A stretch of DNA of 46,407 bases from Parcubacteria group bacterium. Its GTDB lineage: Bacteria; Patescibacteriota; Patescibacteriia; UBA1558; GWA2-36-10. Below, one piece after another: positions 1 through 6,744 of this stretch (position 1 is its first letter; each line of letters opens with the position of its first letter). A program made the position numbers and the translations under genes. The notes under the pieces were generated by a model. It did not search any database, had not been told where the DNA came from, and saw only the letters and a list, made by a program, of their open reading frames with translations. Where the stretch lies: positions 1 through 46,407 of the forward strand of contig PQAE01000011.1 in assembly GCA_003104935.1 (NCBI GenBank), written 5' to 3'.

Positions 1-303
<303 letters not shown>

Positions 304-340
304 CTAAAAACTTTGAAATTTTTTCACGCAAGTGATTTAA

Positions 341-466
341 ATGAATTTGTTCATGGACATTAAAAAGTCGATGACCGGAACGGTGAAAATCGTTTTGGTC
401 TTCATTGTACTAATTTTATTTTTAGGATTGGTGTTCGCACTGACTCCTCTAAGTAAATTAACATAA
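341..466 (+). CDS. Possible 41-residue single-pass membrane peptide in the 23S-5S spacer
   Basis: An uninterrupted ATG-to-TAA frame fills most of the spacer between 23S and 5S rRNA. The peptide starts MNLFMDIKKSMTG, has one strongly hydrophobic stretch (about residues 16-35, rich in Val, Leu, Ile and Phe), and ends with a short polar tail. Basic residues before the hydrophobic helix give the usual positive-inside pattern. There is no convincing Shine-Dalgarno sequence, and rRNA spacers are normally noncoding, so this may be chance. No family is recognised. Confidence 0.3.
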   Translation: MNLFMDIKKSMTGTVKIVLVFIVLILFLGLVFALTPLSKLT

Positions 467-494
467 AAACAGTGCTTACTCGGTAAGAGGGCAT

Positions 495-615
495 TGTTCT
501 CGTGATGCTAGCGGACTGGTCACACCTGATCCCATTCCGAACTCAGCAGTTAAGCAGTCCAGCGCCGATGGTAGTATTCCTTAAGGGGATGCGAGAGTAG
601 GTCGTCGCGAGAACT
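495..615 (+). rRNA. rrf: 5S ribosomal RNA
   Basis: The conserved 5S core CCATTCCGAACTC and the GCGAGAGTAGG segment near the 3' end are present. The terminal helix pairs GTTCTCG (496-502) with CGAGAAC (608-614). Outside it, GGGCAT and ATGCCC extend the stem, as expected for the double-stranded precursor cut during 5S maturation. The ends are set from this pairing. Confidence 0.95.
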
Positions 616-656
616 ATGCCCTGTTCCTGAAAAGTAGCGCTGTTTTTTTGTTTCAT

Positions 657-695
657 AAAAAAGGAGGCAGATTGTGATCTGTCTCCTTTTCTTTT
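657..695. terminator. Bidirectional intrinsic terminator
   Basis: A 10-bp hairpin (GGAGGCAGAT at 663-672, loop TGTG, ATCTGTCTCC at 677-686) has a T-rich run on both sides: TTTTCTTTT after it on the plus strand and TTTTTTATG after it on the minus strand. It can end the rRNA operon from the left and the small minus-strand gene at 710-862 from the right. Confidence 0.88.
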
Positions 696-709
696 CCGGG
701 CGAGCTCGT

Positions 710-862
710 CTAGAGGGGTTTAAAGTTCTTGCGGCCGCGCGTCGTGCGGCAAAGCTGTTCCTTTTTCAGGCGCCGGAGAATTTTCTCCATGTTGGAGAAA
801 CGGCGCAATATGTAGCGCCGCAACTCCTGGGGAGTGAAATTCACTCGGGTATAAGTGTTCAT
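710..862 (-). CDS. Small basic protein, 50 residues, unknown function
   Basis: The frame starts at ATG (862) after a good Shine-Dalgarno sequence (AAGGAG, about 5-6 bases upstream) and a TATAAT -10 box at 916-921. It ends just before the bidirectional terminator, so promoter, ribosome site, frame and terminator are all in place. The protein starts MNTYTRVNFTPQELRRY and is rich in Arg and Lys, with a probable amphipathic helix in the middle (about residues 11-36) and a basic C-terminal tail. This composition suggests nucleic-acid or ribosome binding, but that is inference. No family is recognised. The plus-strand frame over the same bases has no comparable signals and is treated as a shadow. 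Confidence 0.6.
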   Translation of the reverse strand: MNTYTRVNFTPQELRRYILRRFSNMEKILRRLKKEQLCRTTRGRKNFKPL

Positions 863-965
863 TACACGCTCCTTGACTGGCAGTGGCTACTGGGGATGAT
901 ACGTTTGACGTAAGTATTATAGTATAGTCGGATTTTTTTAAAGAGTTTTTTCTACTAGGTTTCGA

Positions 966-1127
966 CTATTTATAATTAATTTTTTTATCAGTTATAAATA
1001 CTTTGTTTTTTTTGAGAATTGGATTAACAATGGTTGCATTGTCTGCCATGACAACTTCAATGTTGCTCATTTTTTTGCTGGTTTTTGATATTTTTGTCAG
1101 TTTTTCGATAAAATATTTGAGTTTCAT
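966..1127 (-). CDS. Small protein (53 residues) downstream of the DpnI-like gene
   Basis: This frame starts 7 bases after the stop of the DpnI-like gene on the same strand, so the two are probably co-transcribed. The protein begins MKLKYFIEKLTKISKTS and then has a segment reading IEVVMADN, followed by NPIL and a short VFITD strand before a Lys-rich end. The general shape (basic N-terminal helix, then hydrophobic strands around a 'VVMAD' core) resembles small phage and mobile-element proteins of unknown function. It is not clearly related to DpnD. Its place next to dpnI suggests a linked role, which is inference. Confidence 0.6.
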   Translation of the reverse strand: MKLKYFIEKLTKISKTSKKMSNIEVVMADNATIVNPILKKNKVFITDKKINYK

Positions 1128-1134
1128 AAACTTG

Positions 1135-1908
1135 TTAATTAATCAATCTATATTTTCCTTTAGCAATAAAATCTAAATATCCTTTATCTCTTAAAATTTG
1201 TAATTGTTGCCTGATTTTATCTTTAATGTGTTTATTATTTGGATGTAATTTGTCTAAATCCTTTTCAAACTTATACAAATCGTTTAGAGTAAATTTTTTC
1301 ATAGCCAATCTATCAATACAGAGCATTGTGTCTAACAGCCATCCTTTAGCGGAAAACTCTTTTTCCTCCCTCAAAAATAGTGTTTTTTTCCATTCAGACA
1401 AAACTTTATTTTTTGGCTCTGCTCGCCTATTTTTAATAAGGAATATTTTTCCAATTGTCGGTATACTGTTGAGCAATATGTTACAACCAACCCAACCCGC
1501 ACGGCGGGCCGTCGAGGCTAAGGGTATTCGTTTTTCTATTATTTCCGGTATAAAAAAATGTTTTGGAATAACCAGAAGGTTTTGTACGTTGAAATTTTGT
1601 AAATCATAGTTAAGTATAAAAAGGTTTGGGTTGTGGCTTTCCCGCAGTCTTTCAATCATTGTCCGAAATGCGCCGTCAGCAATTTTTTTACCAATGGATT
1701 CTTTTTTGCTTTTTAATTCATAATCTTCTTTGCAACTTGAACAAAAAAAGTCGGCGACTGGCCTATTGTTGCCGTATTTATCAAGTTCTGCGTGCCCACA
1801 ACTAGGACAGTAGACTTGATTATCTACCCAATGTTCAGTTAATACTCTAATTTTTTGAGAAGGGCTAGCATACCTTTCTGCTAGGCTTGTTTTGAAAGAT
1901 AGATGCAT
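1135..1908 (-). CDS. dpnC: DpnI-type restriction endonuclease (cuts methylated GATC)
   Basis: The 257-residue protein matches DpnI over its full length. DpnI is a type IIM enzyme that cuts GATC when the adenine is methylated. The PD-(D/E)xK active site is intact: D53 in NRPVADF, then E64 and K66 in ELKSKK, at the same residue numbers as in DpnI. A zinc site is formed by C34, C37, C56 and C59. A TARRAGW(V)GCNI block and a C-terminal winged-helix region, ending with KDKIRQQLQILRDKGYL, are also conserved; the latter domain is known to read methyl-adenine in DpnI. The gene is transcribed away from EndoQ. A cell using this enzyme must lack Dam methylation of GATC, and no dam gene is seen in the window. 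Confidence 0.93.
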   Translation of the reverse strand: MHLSFKTSLAERYASPSQKIRVLTEHWVDNQVYCPSCGHAELDKYGNNRPVADFFCSSCKEDYELKSKKESIGKKIADGAFRTMIERLRESHNPNLFILNYDLQNFNVQNLLVIPKHFFIPEIIEKRIPLASTARRAGWVGCNILLNSIPTIGKIFLIKNRRAEPKNKVLSEWKKTLFLREEKEFSAKGWLLDTMLCIDRLAMKKFTLNDLYKFEKDLDKLHPNNKHIKDKIRQQLQILRDKGYLDFIAKGKYRLIN

Positions 1909-2037
1909 TTAATCTTCAATAGTATGGTTTAATTTTCATAAAACTATAAACATTTTGGCACTTTTTAGACAAAAAGTAAAGCATAAAATTGGCATTGAGG
2001 AGTTGTTTTTAGGCAGTCTTTTTGCTAAGCTTAAAAC

Positions 2038-3309
2038 ATGCGAAAAATCATAGACCTGCATATACATTCCAAGTATTCCCGGGCTACATCCAAACATTTT
2101 GACTTAGCTAATATGGTCAAGTGGGCCGAGATCAAAGGCGTAGATATTATCTCCTGCGCTGATTTTACACACCCGGTTTGGTCTAAGGTTTTGCAGGATA
2201 ATTTAATAGAAGATCAACCGGGTAGCGGGATTTATAAATTAAGAAATAGTCAGACTGCAGTAAGATTTTTATTAGCCACAGAAGTTTCTTGTATTTACAG
2301 CCAGGGCGGACAGACCAGGAGATTACATCTTTGCGTCTTGATGCCATCCCTGGAAGCAGTGGCAAAGTTTAATAAATTACTTACTGTGGCCGGCGGTAAA
2401 CTCGGCTCAGATGGCCGACCGATTTTAGGAATGAGTGCCAAACAAGTTTTGCGCATTATGCTGGAAGCCGATCCGCGGAGCCTGATGATACCGGCTCATG
2501 CCTGGACACCGTGGTTTGCCGTGTTTGGATCCAAGTCCGGCTTTAATTCTCTGACGGAATGTTTTGAAGAACTGACGTCGCACATCCGAGCCATAGAGAC
2601 CGGCCTATCATCCGATCCGGCGATGAATTGGCAGTGGTCTGATCTGGATAATATCACCCTGATTTCCAACTCTGATGCCCACTCCGGCCCCCACATCGGC
2701 CGGGAAGCCAACGTGATGGATCTGGAGGAGGTTACATATCAGGAAATAGCGGATATTATTACCAAAAAAGACCGGAAAAAATTTTTATACACTATTGAGT
2801 TCTATCCGGAAGAAGGGATGTATCACTGGGACGGCCATCGGCTCTGCAATTTTAGCTGCAGCCCGGCCGACACCAAGAAAAAATACAAGGGAATTTGCCC
2901 CCAGTGTAAAAAGCCATTGACCATCGGTGTTTTAAATCAAGTCGATAAATTAGCGGACCGACCGCTGGGGTCTGAAAAGACCTCTAAACACATTCCCTAC
3001 AAAAGTATTATCCCTTTGCCGGACATTATCGCCGATTTTTATAATATCAATCGCAGTAGTAAGAAAGTGGACGCACTATTTCAAGATATTATCTCACGAG
3101 CGGGCAATGAGTTCAAAGTACTTTTGGACTTGGGCGCGGAGGATCTAAGGAAACTGATGCCCGAAAGTCTGGCCGTCGGGCTTATCCGTAGTCGAGAAAA
3201 TAAGATCAAGCTCATCCCGGGATTTGACGGTCAATACGGCCGGGCGGAAATATTTTCCCCGACGGAGAAGAAAGAGGCGAAGCTAAATAAACAGGAGAGT
3301 TTGTTTTAA
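2038..3309 (+). CDS. Endonuclease Q (EndoQ), PHP-domain DNA repair nuclease
   Basis: The 423-residue protein has the EndoQ architecture. An N-terminal PHP metal-dependent domain begins with DLHIHSKYSRAT (H8 and H10 as metal ligands) and continues with PAHAW and SNSDAHS motifs that supply further His and Asp ligands. A zinc finger follows at about residues 275-300 (CNFSC then CPQC). EndoQ, known from Thermococcales and some bacteria, nicks DNA 5' of deaminated bases such as uracil and hypoxanthine. The length agrees with characterised members. It lies divergent from the DpnI-like gene, with about 130 bases between them. The family was formerly annotated as TIGR00375, an uncharacterised PHP protein. 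Confidence 0.88.
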   Translation: MRKIIDLHIHSKYSRATSKHFDLANMVKWAEIKGVDIISCADFTHPVWSKVLQDNLIEDQPGSGIYKLRNSQTAVRFLLATEVSCIYSQGGQTRRLHLCVLMPSLEAVAKFNKLLTVAGGKLGSDGRPILGMSAKQVLRIMLEADPRSLMIPAHAWTPWFAVFGSKSGFNSLTECFEELTSHIRAIETGLSSDPAMNWQWSDLDNITLISNSDAHSGPHIGREANVMDLEEVTYQEIADIITKKDRKKFLYTIEFYPEEGMYHWDGHRLCNFSCSPADTKKKYKGICPQCKKPLTIGVLNQVDKLADRPLGSEKTSKHIPYKSIIPLPDIIADFYNINRSSKKVDALFQDIISRAGNEFKVLLDLGAEDLRKLMPESLAVGLIRSRENKIKLIPGFDGQYGRAEIFSPTEKKEAKLNKQESLF

Positions 3310-3326
3310 TCATTATTTGTTTGGCC

Positions 3327-3357
3327 CGCGGCCGCGCTCAGCGCGGCCGCGAGCTTT
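3327..3357. repeat. Perfect GC palindrome after EndoQ
   Basis: GCGGCCGCGCT (3328-3338) and AGCGCGGCCGC (3340-3350) form an 11-bp perfect inverted repeat with a one-base centre. It is followed by an AT-rich stretch. It could act as a weak terminator for the EndoQ gene, but it lacks a clean T-run and resembles the other GC palindromes in this genome. Confidence 0.7.
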
Positions 3358-3363
3358 ATTTAA

Positions 3364-3407
3364 TAAATAAAAAAAGACCCCCTTACTCCACTGGGTGTAA
3401 AGGGATC
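3364..3407 (-). terminator. Probable terminator for the small basic peptide gene
   Basis: On the minus strand a hairpin made from GATCCCTTTACAC and GTAAGGGGGTC is followed by a run of T residues (complement of 3364-3375). The stem has about two mismatches. It lies just downstream of the gene at 3428-3511. Confidence 0.55.
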
Positions 3408-3427
3408 TCTAATGCTTCAAAAATAGC

Positions 3428-3511
3428 TTATTTCCTACTCTTTTTTCTCTTATGAGTCTTTCTTTTAGCTACCTTTTTAACCTTTTTAGCTTTCTTTCTC
3501 TTTTTTGCCAC
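3428..3511 (-). CDS. Lys/Arg-rich 27-residue peptide
   Basis: A very strong Shine-Dalgarno sequence (AAAGGAGGTGG) lies 5 bases before a GTG start. The 27-codon frame that follows begins (M)AKKRKKAKKVKKV and is made almost only of Lys, Arg, Ala and Val with a few other residues. It ends with TAA and is followed by a probable terminator. The net charge suggests DNA, RNA or ribosome binding, similar in composition to the tails of histone-like proteins, but no family can be assigned. The ribosome site is the main reason to accept such a short gene. It would be missed by most gene callers. Confidence 0.6.
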   Translation of the reverse strand: MAKKRKKAKKVKKVAKRKTHKRKKSRK

Positions 3512-3554
3512 GTTCTCCACCTCCTTTCAAATTCCTATTTTTTATTTTAATTAT

Positions 3555-3812
3555 TTATGTTGGCTGGATTCTAAAAACGGTCTTAAAAAACCAGCGTAGT
3601 ATGGGTTCGGTCTGATTCGTCATGTATAAGAGGGCACCGATAATAATGATCGTGCCGATTAGCTTGTAGGCCAGGCGACTACCGCCTTCTCCACCCAAAT
3701 GCTGTTCGGCAAATCCGATACGACCGAAGTTGTATAAGAACCATTCTGTTTTCCAAACGAAGACAAAGCCGATTAATGTAAATATAGTTCCGACGATTAT
3801 TCTTCCTAGCAT
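3555..3812 (-). CDS. Small membrane protein, two predicted transmembrane helices
   Basis: The 85-residue protein has a hydrophobic helix at about residues 5-20 (GRIIVGTIFTLIGFVFVW) and a second at about 50-64 (LIGTIIIIGALLYMT), joined by a polar, Gly-rich loop. A TATAAT -10 box with a TG extension lies at 3835-3840, giving a short leader before the ATG. Small two-helix proteins of this kind are common and uncharacterised in Patescibacteria. Function is unknown. Confidence 0.65.
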   Translation of the reverse strand: MLGRIIVGTIFTLIGFVFVWKTEWFLYNFGRIGFAEQHLGGEGGSRLAYKLIGTIIIIGALLYMTNQTEPILRWFFKTVFRIQPT

Positions 3813-3840
3813 AGTCTGACAATCTCTAGCTAGAATTATA

Positions 3841-4179
3841 GCACATTTTTAAAATGTTGAGAATACCCCGAACAAATTTTTGTGAAAATTTTGCAAGGCA
3901 AGGCTCTAGTGGAATGATTTTTCGGTAAATTTTTTGTCTGAGTGAGGTAGGTCGGCAATTATTTGTAAAAAAATATCAATTTATTATCTGTTTAATAGTA
4001 TTTTTGGAAAACAAAAAAACAATTTTGGGAAATTGTCTTTGGAAATAATATTTGTGGCTTAGCCATCCGTAGCTCAGGCAGTGAGCGAAGGATAGTGGAC
4101 AGCAAGGGATTTGAACGCCTAACTCCTCGACTCTGTAAAGACGCCTAGTGTTTATGGGGCAAATGTAAATATGTTATTC
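3841..4179. other. Intergenic region with a palindrome and a tRNA-like 3' fragment
   Basis: No gene is seen. At 4064-4094 an imperfect palindrome pairs ATCC/GGAT and GCTCA/TGAGC; a related form recurs at 34970-34997. At about 4097-4150 the minus strand contains a sequence like the 3' half of a tRNA: a T-loop-like GTTCAAATC with a four-of-five T-stem and then TTGCTGTCC. It has no matching 5' half and no CCA, so it is read as a decayed tRNA fragment. The rest is AT-rich and featureless. Confidence 0.45.
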
Positions 4180-4256
4180 TGGTGGGCGCTTGGGGATTCG
4201 AACCCTAGACCTTCTCGGTGTAAACGAGACGCTCTAACCAGCTGAGCTAAGCGCCC
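4180..4256 (-). tRNA. tRNA-Val (anticodon TAC), CCA encoded
   Basis: The cloverleaf is complete. The acceptor stem pairs GGGCGCT with AGCGCCC, the anticodon stem TCTCG pairs with CGAGA around loop TTTACAC, and the T-loop is TTCGAAT. The CCA end is encoded at 4180-4182. Confidence 0.95.
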
Positions 4257-4321
4257 ATGGTGGACTATATCCCGCCACGGCGGGATGACCTCCGCGTTGC
4301 CTGCCCGCCATTGTCATCGGC
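4257..4321. repeat. Palindromic repeat between tRNA-Val and tRNA-Ala
   Basis: A TCCCGCC/GGCGGGA inverted repeat lies near 4270-4285. It is the same type of GC palindrome as at 4680-4696. A second GC-rich half (GCCTGCCCGCC) follows. No gene is present. Confidence 0.6.
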
Positions 4322-4397
4322 TGGTGGAGATAGCCGGACTTGAACCGGCGACCTTCTGCTTGCAAAGCAGGTGCTCTACCAATTGAGCTATATCCCC
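4322..4397 (-). tRNA. tRNA-Ala (anticodon TGC), CCA encoded
   Basis: The acceptor GGGGATA pairs with TATCTCC and includes the G3:U70 wobble pair that alanyl-tRNA synthetase recognises. The anticodon loop is TTTGCAA, and the D- and T-arms are regular. The outermost anticodon-stem pair (27-43) is C-A. CCA is encoded at 4322-4324. Confidence 0.95.
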
Positions 4398-4431
4398 GAC
4401 AGGCGATGGCAGGCGGGCAAACGCGGCGCTC

Positions 4432-4472
4432 CCTGCCTACCGGCAGGCAGGTACCAACTAAGCTAACAGCCC
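4432..4472 (-). pseudogene. tRNA 5' fragment joined to a palindrome
   Basis: On the minus strand the sequence starts like a tRNA, GGGCTGTTAGCTTAGTTGG (acceptor and D-arm). It then stops at the end of the D-arm and runs straight into a palindrome (CCTGCC/GGCAGG, 4432-4451). No matching 3' half (needing ACAGCCC) is found nearby. It is read as a broken tRNA gene. Confidence 0.5.
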
Positions 4473-4483
4473 ACGATTTGACC

Positions 4484-4506
4484 TGCCCCGCCCGCGGGCG
4501 GGACAA
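4484..4506. repeat. GC palindrome
   Basis: A CCCGCCCGCGGGCGGG self-complementary block lies between the tRNA fragment and tRNA-Leu. It belongs to the same class of GC-rich palindromes as others in this cluster. Confidence 0.6.
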
Positions 4507-4518
4507 GCCCCGAATAAA

Positions 4519-4604
4519 TGGTGGGCGGAGAGGGACTTGAACCCTCACAGGATTGCTCCCACAGGCACCTCAAGCCTGCGTGTATACCATTTCACCACCC
4601 GCCC
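4519..4604 (-). tRNA. tRNA-Leu (anticodon GAG), CCA encoded
   Basis: This is a class II tRNA with a long variable arm. The acceptor GGGCGGG pairs with the 3' strand (CTCCGCCC region), the anticodon stem CAGGC pairs with GCCTG around loop TTGAGGT, and CCA is encoded at 4519-4521. Confidence 0.93.
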
Positions 4605-4725
4605 GTAACTACACGCCCGCCAAAGGCGCGGCGTAGATACCAATTTTATTATTTGTCATCATTTTTTTGGAAGCGGTCATCCCGCCAAAGGCGGGACGCG
4701 TCTACCAAGTTTCGCCATTCGCCCT
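4605..4725 (-). pseudogene. Two tRNA-Leu-like 5' fragments, each ending in a palindrome
   Basis: The minus strand at 4725-4697 reads GGGCGAATGGCGAAACTTGG then TAGACGCG, which is the 5' half of a leucine-type tRNA. It is cut off by the palindrome TCCCGCC/GGCGGGA (4680-4696). Further along, at about 4651-4638, AAAATTGGTATCTACGCC looks like another D-arm remnant and meets a palindrome at 4609-4637 (CTAC...GTAG with a GCCAAAGGC centre). Neither has a 3' half. Confidence 0.45.
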
Positions 4726-4732
4726 CTTGGTT

Positions 4733-5113
4733 TTATATTTTGACTTCCTTGAGTTTTTTGGAAAAATGACGGAGATAACCCAGATTTGCCCGACGGACCT
4801 CTGCCTTTTTGACGGCCTCAATCTTAGCTATTGAGGGAGAGTGTAGAGGAAATATTTTTTCTACCCCAATACCGTCAGATATTTTGCGGACAGTAATAGT
4901 AGCACCTATCTCGCGACTGTGTCTTTTGGTCAAAATCATGCCTTCATAGACCTGGATTCTTTCCTTGTCTTCGCCTTTAGACCCTTTTTCCTTGATTTTT
5001 TCGTGCACGCGAACAGTCATTCCTGGTTTAAGATCATTCACCGGGTAAGCCGTATCCTTTTTAGCGGTCTTAGCCTTTACTTCTTTTTCAGAATGTTTTT
5101 TATCCTCGCTCAT
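4733..5113 (-). CDS. rplS: 50S ribosomal protein L19
   Basis: Residues from about 25 onward match L19, with the motifs VYEGMIL, TVRKISDGIGVEKIFPLHSP and the C-terminal RRANLGYLR. L19 sits at the interface between ribosomal subunits. The first 20 or so residues are a charged Lys/Glu-rich extension absent from most L19 proteins, so a later start cannot be excluded, although no better ATG lies before the conserved part. The 126-residue length is slightly above the family norm because of this extension. It is followed on the same strand by the tRNA cluster. Confidence 0.95.
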   Translation of the reverse strand: MSEDKKHSEKEVKAKTAKKDTAYPVNDLKPGMTVRVHEKIKEKGSKGEDKERIQVYEGMILTKRHSREIGATITVRKISDGIGVEKIFPLHSPSIAKIEAVKKAEVRRANLGYLRHFSKKLKEVKI

Positions 5114-5196
5114 TTCTTTGTTTATTATATCTTATAAAAAAAGCCATTATAGCAATAATGACTACCATATTCTAACGTTATTTGTGCCTTTTGTCA

Positions 5197-5227
5197 ACCC
5201 CGTTAGAGACAATGCCTCTAACGGGGT
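5197..5227. repeat. Palindrome between gmk and rplS
   Basis: ACCCCGTTAGAG and CTCTAACGGGGT form a 12-bp perfect inverted repeat with a short loop. No T-run follows on the minus strand, so it is probably a repeat and not a terminator. A relative lies at 25592-25620. Confidence 0.7.
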
Positions 5228-5256
5228 CAACCCTGTTAAATAGTTCAATTACATCT

Positions 5257-5823
5257 CTATTTAACCTCTTTTTTGATTATTTTCAGCAACCTTGCCAGGG
5301 TCTGCTCAAAGCGGCCATTATAGTTTTTAATTTGGTAATCAAAATATGGGGCTTGGCTTATTTCTTTAGCCGCAGTGCGCAAACGAATATTTTTTACTCT
5401 GCGAGGAGTGCCACGCTGTTCCAAACGGCGGGCTAAAAACGTCAGACTATCGGGCAGGATGAAGATACTAACAGTATTAGCTAGTTTTTTACGGATGAGA
5501 TTAGCGCCTTGGACGTCAATATTTATCAAAACATGGTGTTTCTTCAGATGACGTTTCAGGGTAGCGGCGTCAGTGCCGTAGTAGTTATTGTAAACCTCAG
5601 CCCATTCTAATAATTTCCCGTTCAGGATCAGTTTTTTAAACTCAGTTCGGGTGACGTAGTGCATTATTTTATCCTCCGACATTTTGGTTCTTTTGGGCCG
5701 GGTAGTGTAGGTAGTGCTGGGCCGGAAGTTTTTTAGTTTTTTTAAAATTGCTTTAGCCAGAGAGCTTTTACCCACAGCCGAAGGGCCGGTGATTATAAAT
5801 GGCCGGTATATTTTGGCAATCAT
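5257..5823 (-). CDS. gmk: Guanylate kinase
   Basis: Guanylate kinase converts GMP to GDP with ATP in the cytoplasm. The P-loop GPSAVGKSS lies at residues 13-21, and the GMP-binding region has STTYTTRPKR and the LEWAEVYNNYYGT block. The lid region LEQRGTPR and the NYNGRFEQT tail are also present. The 188-residue length is typical. It lies 6 bases after the stop of the pseudouridine synthase gene, so it is probably in the same operon. Confidence 0.94.
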   Translation of the reverse strand: MIAKIYRPFIITGPSAVGKSSLAKAILKKLKNFRPSTTYTTRPKRTKMSEDKIMHYVTRTEFKKLILNGKLLEWAEVYNNYYGTDAATLKRHLKKHHVLINIDVQGANLIRKKLANTVSIFILPDSLTFLARRLEQRGTPRRVKNIRLRTAAKEISQAPYFDYQIKNYNGRFEQTLARLLKIIKKEVK

Positions 5824-5829
5824 AAAATA

Positions 5830-6744
5830 TTATTTTAGGGTCAAAAGGAATTTTTTTAATTCAAGAGGTAGGGCCGAATGATAGCGCATTTTTTTTCCCT
5901 GCAAGTCACAAAATTCCAAGGTAGCGGAATGCAGAAATATCCTCTGATCCAGAGTTTTTTTCTTCTTGCGCAGGTCCCTGGTCTGATAAAGTTTATCGCC
6001 GACTACCGAGTGTCCGATGCTAAAGAGGTGGGCGCGGATTTGGTGGGTGCGGCCGGTCATAATCTGTACCTTGAGCAAGCTAAAGTTGAAAAATCTTTGT
6101 TCAATCTGGTAAGTAGTGTAGGCCTCCCGCGCCAGCGGATCACTAGCGACTACCTTCATCAGGCCGGTTTTTTTGTTGCGTACCAAACCGGTTTTTATCT
6201 CCCCGTCATCGTTTAGCATCCGTCCATGGACCAGTACGGTATACTCTTTTTTTACCTTTCTATCCTGGAATTGTTTTTTGATATTAGTAAAAGATTTTTG
6301 GTTCAGGGCTACGACCATCAGTCCCGAAGCCTCACGATCCAGACGGTGAACGATTCCCGGACGACTGTGGTCATCACCGACTTTTTTTAAGTCGGGGAAT
6401 TTTTTTAGTAGCCATTGTACCAGGGTATTGGTTTCTTTTTTGTCGGTCGGATGGACCAGGAGGCCGGAGGGCTTATTAATTATTAGATAATCTTTAGTCT
6501 GGCCAATAATTTTCGGCTCGATAATATGCTCGCTAATTTTTTCTTTATTAACCGTGTTGTGAAAGCTGATCTTATCTCCCGGTTTAAGCCAGTGGTGGAC
6601 GGAAGAAATCTGTCCATTAAGCAGAACTTGTCCGCTTAAGATTTTTTTTTGTATCTGACTGCGGCTAAGAGTAGAAATTTGGGATTGCAAAAATTTATCC
6701 AATCTTTCTTTTCCGGTATTTTGATAGATAAATATTTTTTTCAT
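5830..6744 (-). CDS. RluA/RluD-family 23S rRNA pseudouridine synthase
   Basis: The protein has an N-terminal S4 RNA-binding domain (GKERLDKFLQ, then SRSQIQKKILSGQVLLNG) followed by the pseudouridine synthase domain with the catalytic motif HRLDREASGLMV (the Asp is the nucleophile) and the GRTHQIRAHL motif. It isomerises uridine in rRNA; the exact target is not clear. I chose the ATG at 6744 over one four codons upstream, because the 6744 start overlaps the upstream stop as ATGA, a usual sign of translational coupling, and leaves a start MKKIFIYQ. This gives 304 residues, normal for the family. Confidence 0.92.
   Translation of the reverse strand: MKKIFIYQNTGKERLDKFLQSQISTLSRSQIQKKILSGQVLLNGQISSVHHWLKPGDKISFHNTVNKEKISEHIIEPKIIGQTKDYLIINKPSGLLVHPTDKKETNTLVQWLLKKFPDLKKVGDDHSRPGIVHRLDREASGLMVVALNQKSFTNIKKQFQDRKVKKEYTVLVHGRMLNDDGEIKTGLVRNKKTGLMKVVASDPLAREAYTTYQIEQRFFNFSLLKVQIMTGRTHQIRAHLFSIGHSVVGDKLYQTRDLRKKKKTLDQRIFLHSATLEFCDLQGKKMRYHSALPLELKKFLLTLK

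Noticed and set aside
674-913. 79-residue plus-strand frame after 5S rRNA
   Set aside because: It begins inside the terminator hairpin and overlaps the better supported minus-strand gene at 710-862, which has its own promoter and ribosome site.
1226-1609. 127-residue plus-strand frame
   Set aside because: It is the antisense shadow of the DpnI-like gene.
4234-4548. 104-residue minus-strand frame over the tRNA cluster
   Set aside because: It translates tRNA-Ala and palindromes and shows no protein features.
4518-4769. 83-residue plus-strand frame over tRNA-Leu
   Set aside because: Typical spurious product of reading a tRNA antisense (GGEGLEPS-type start).
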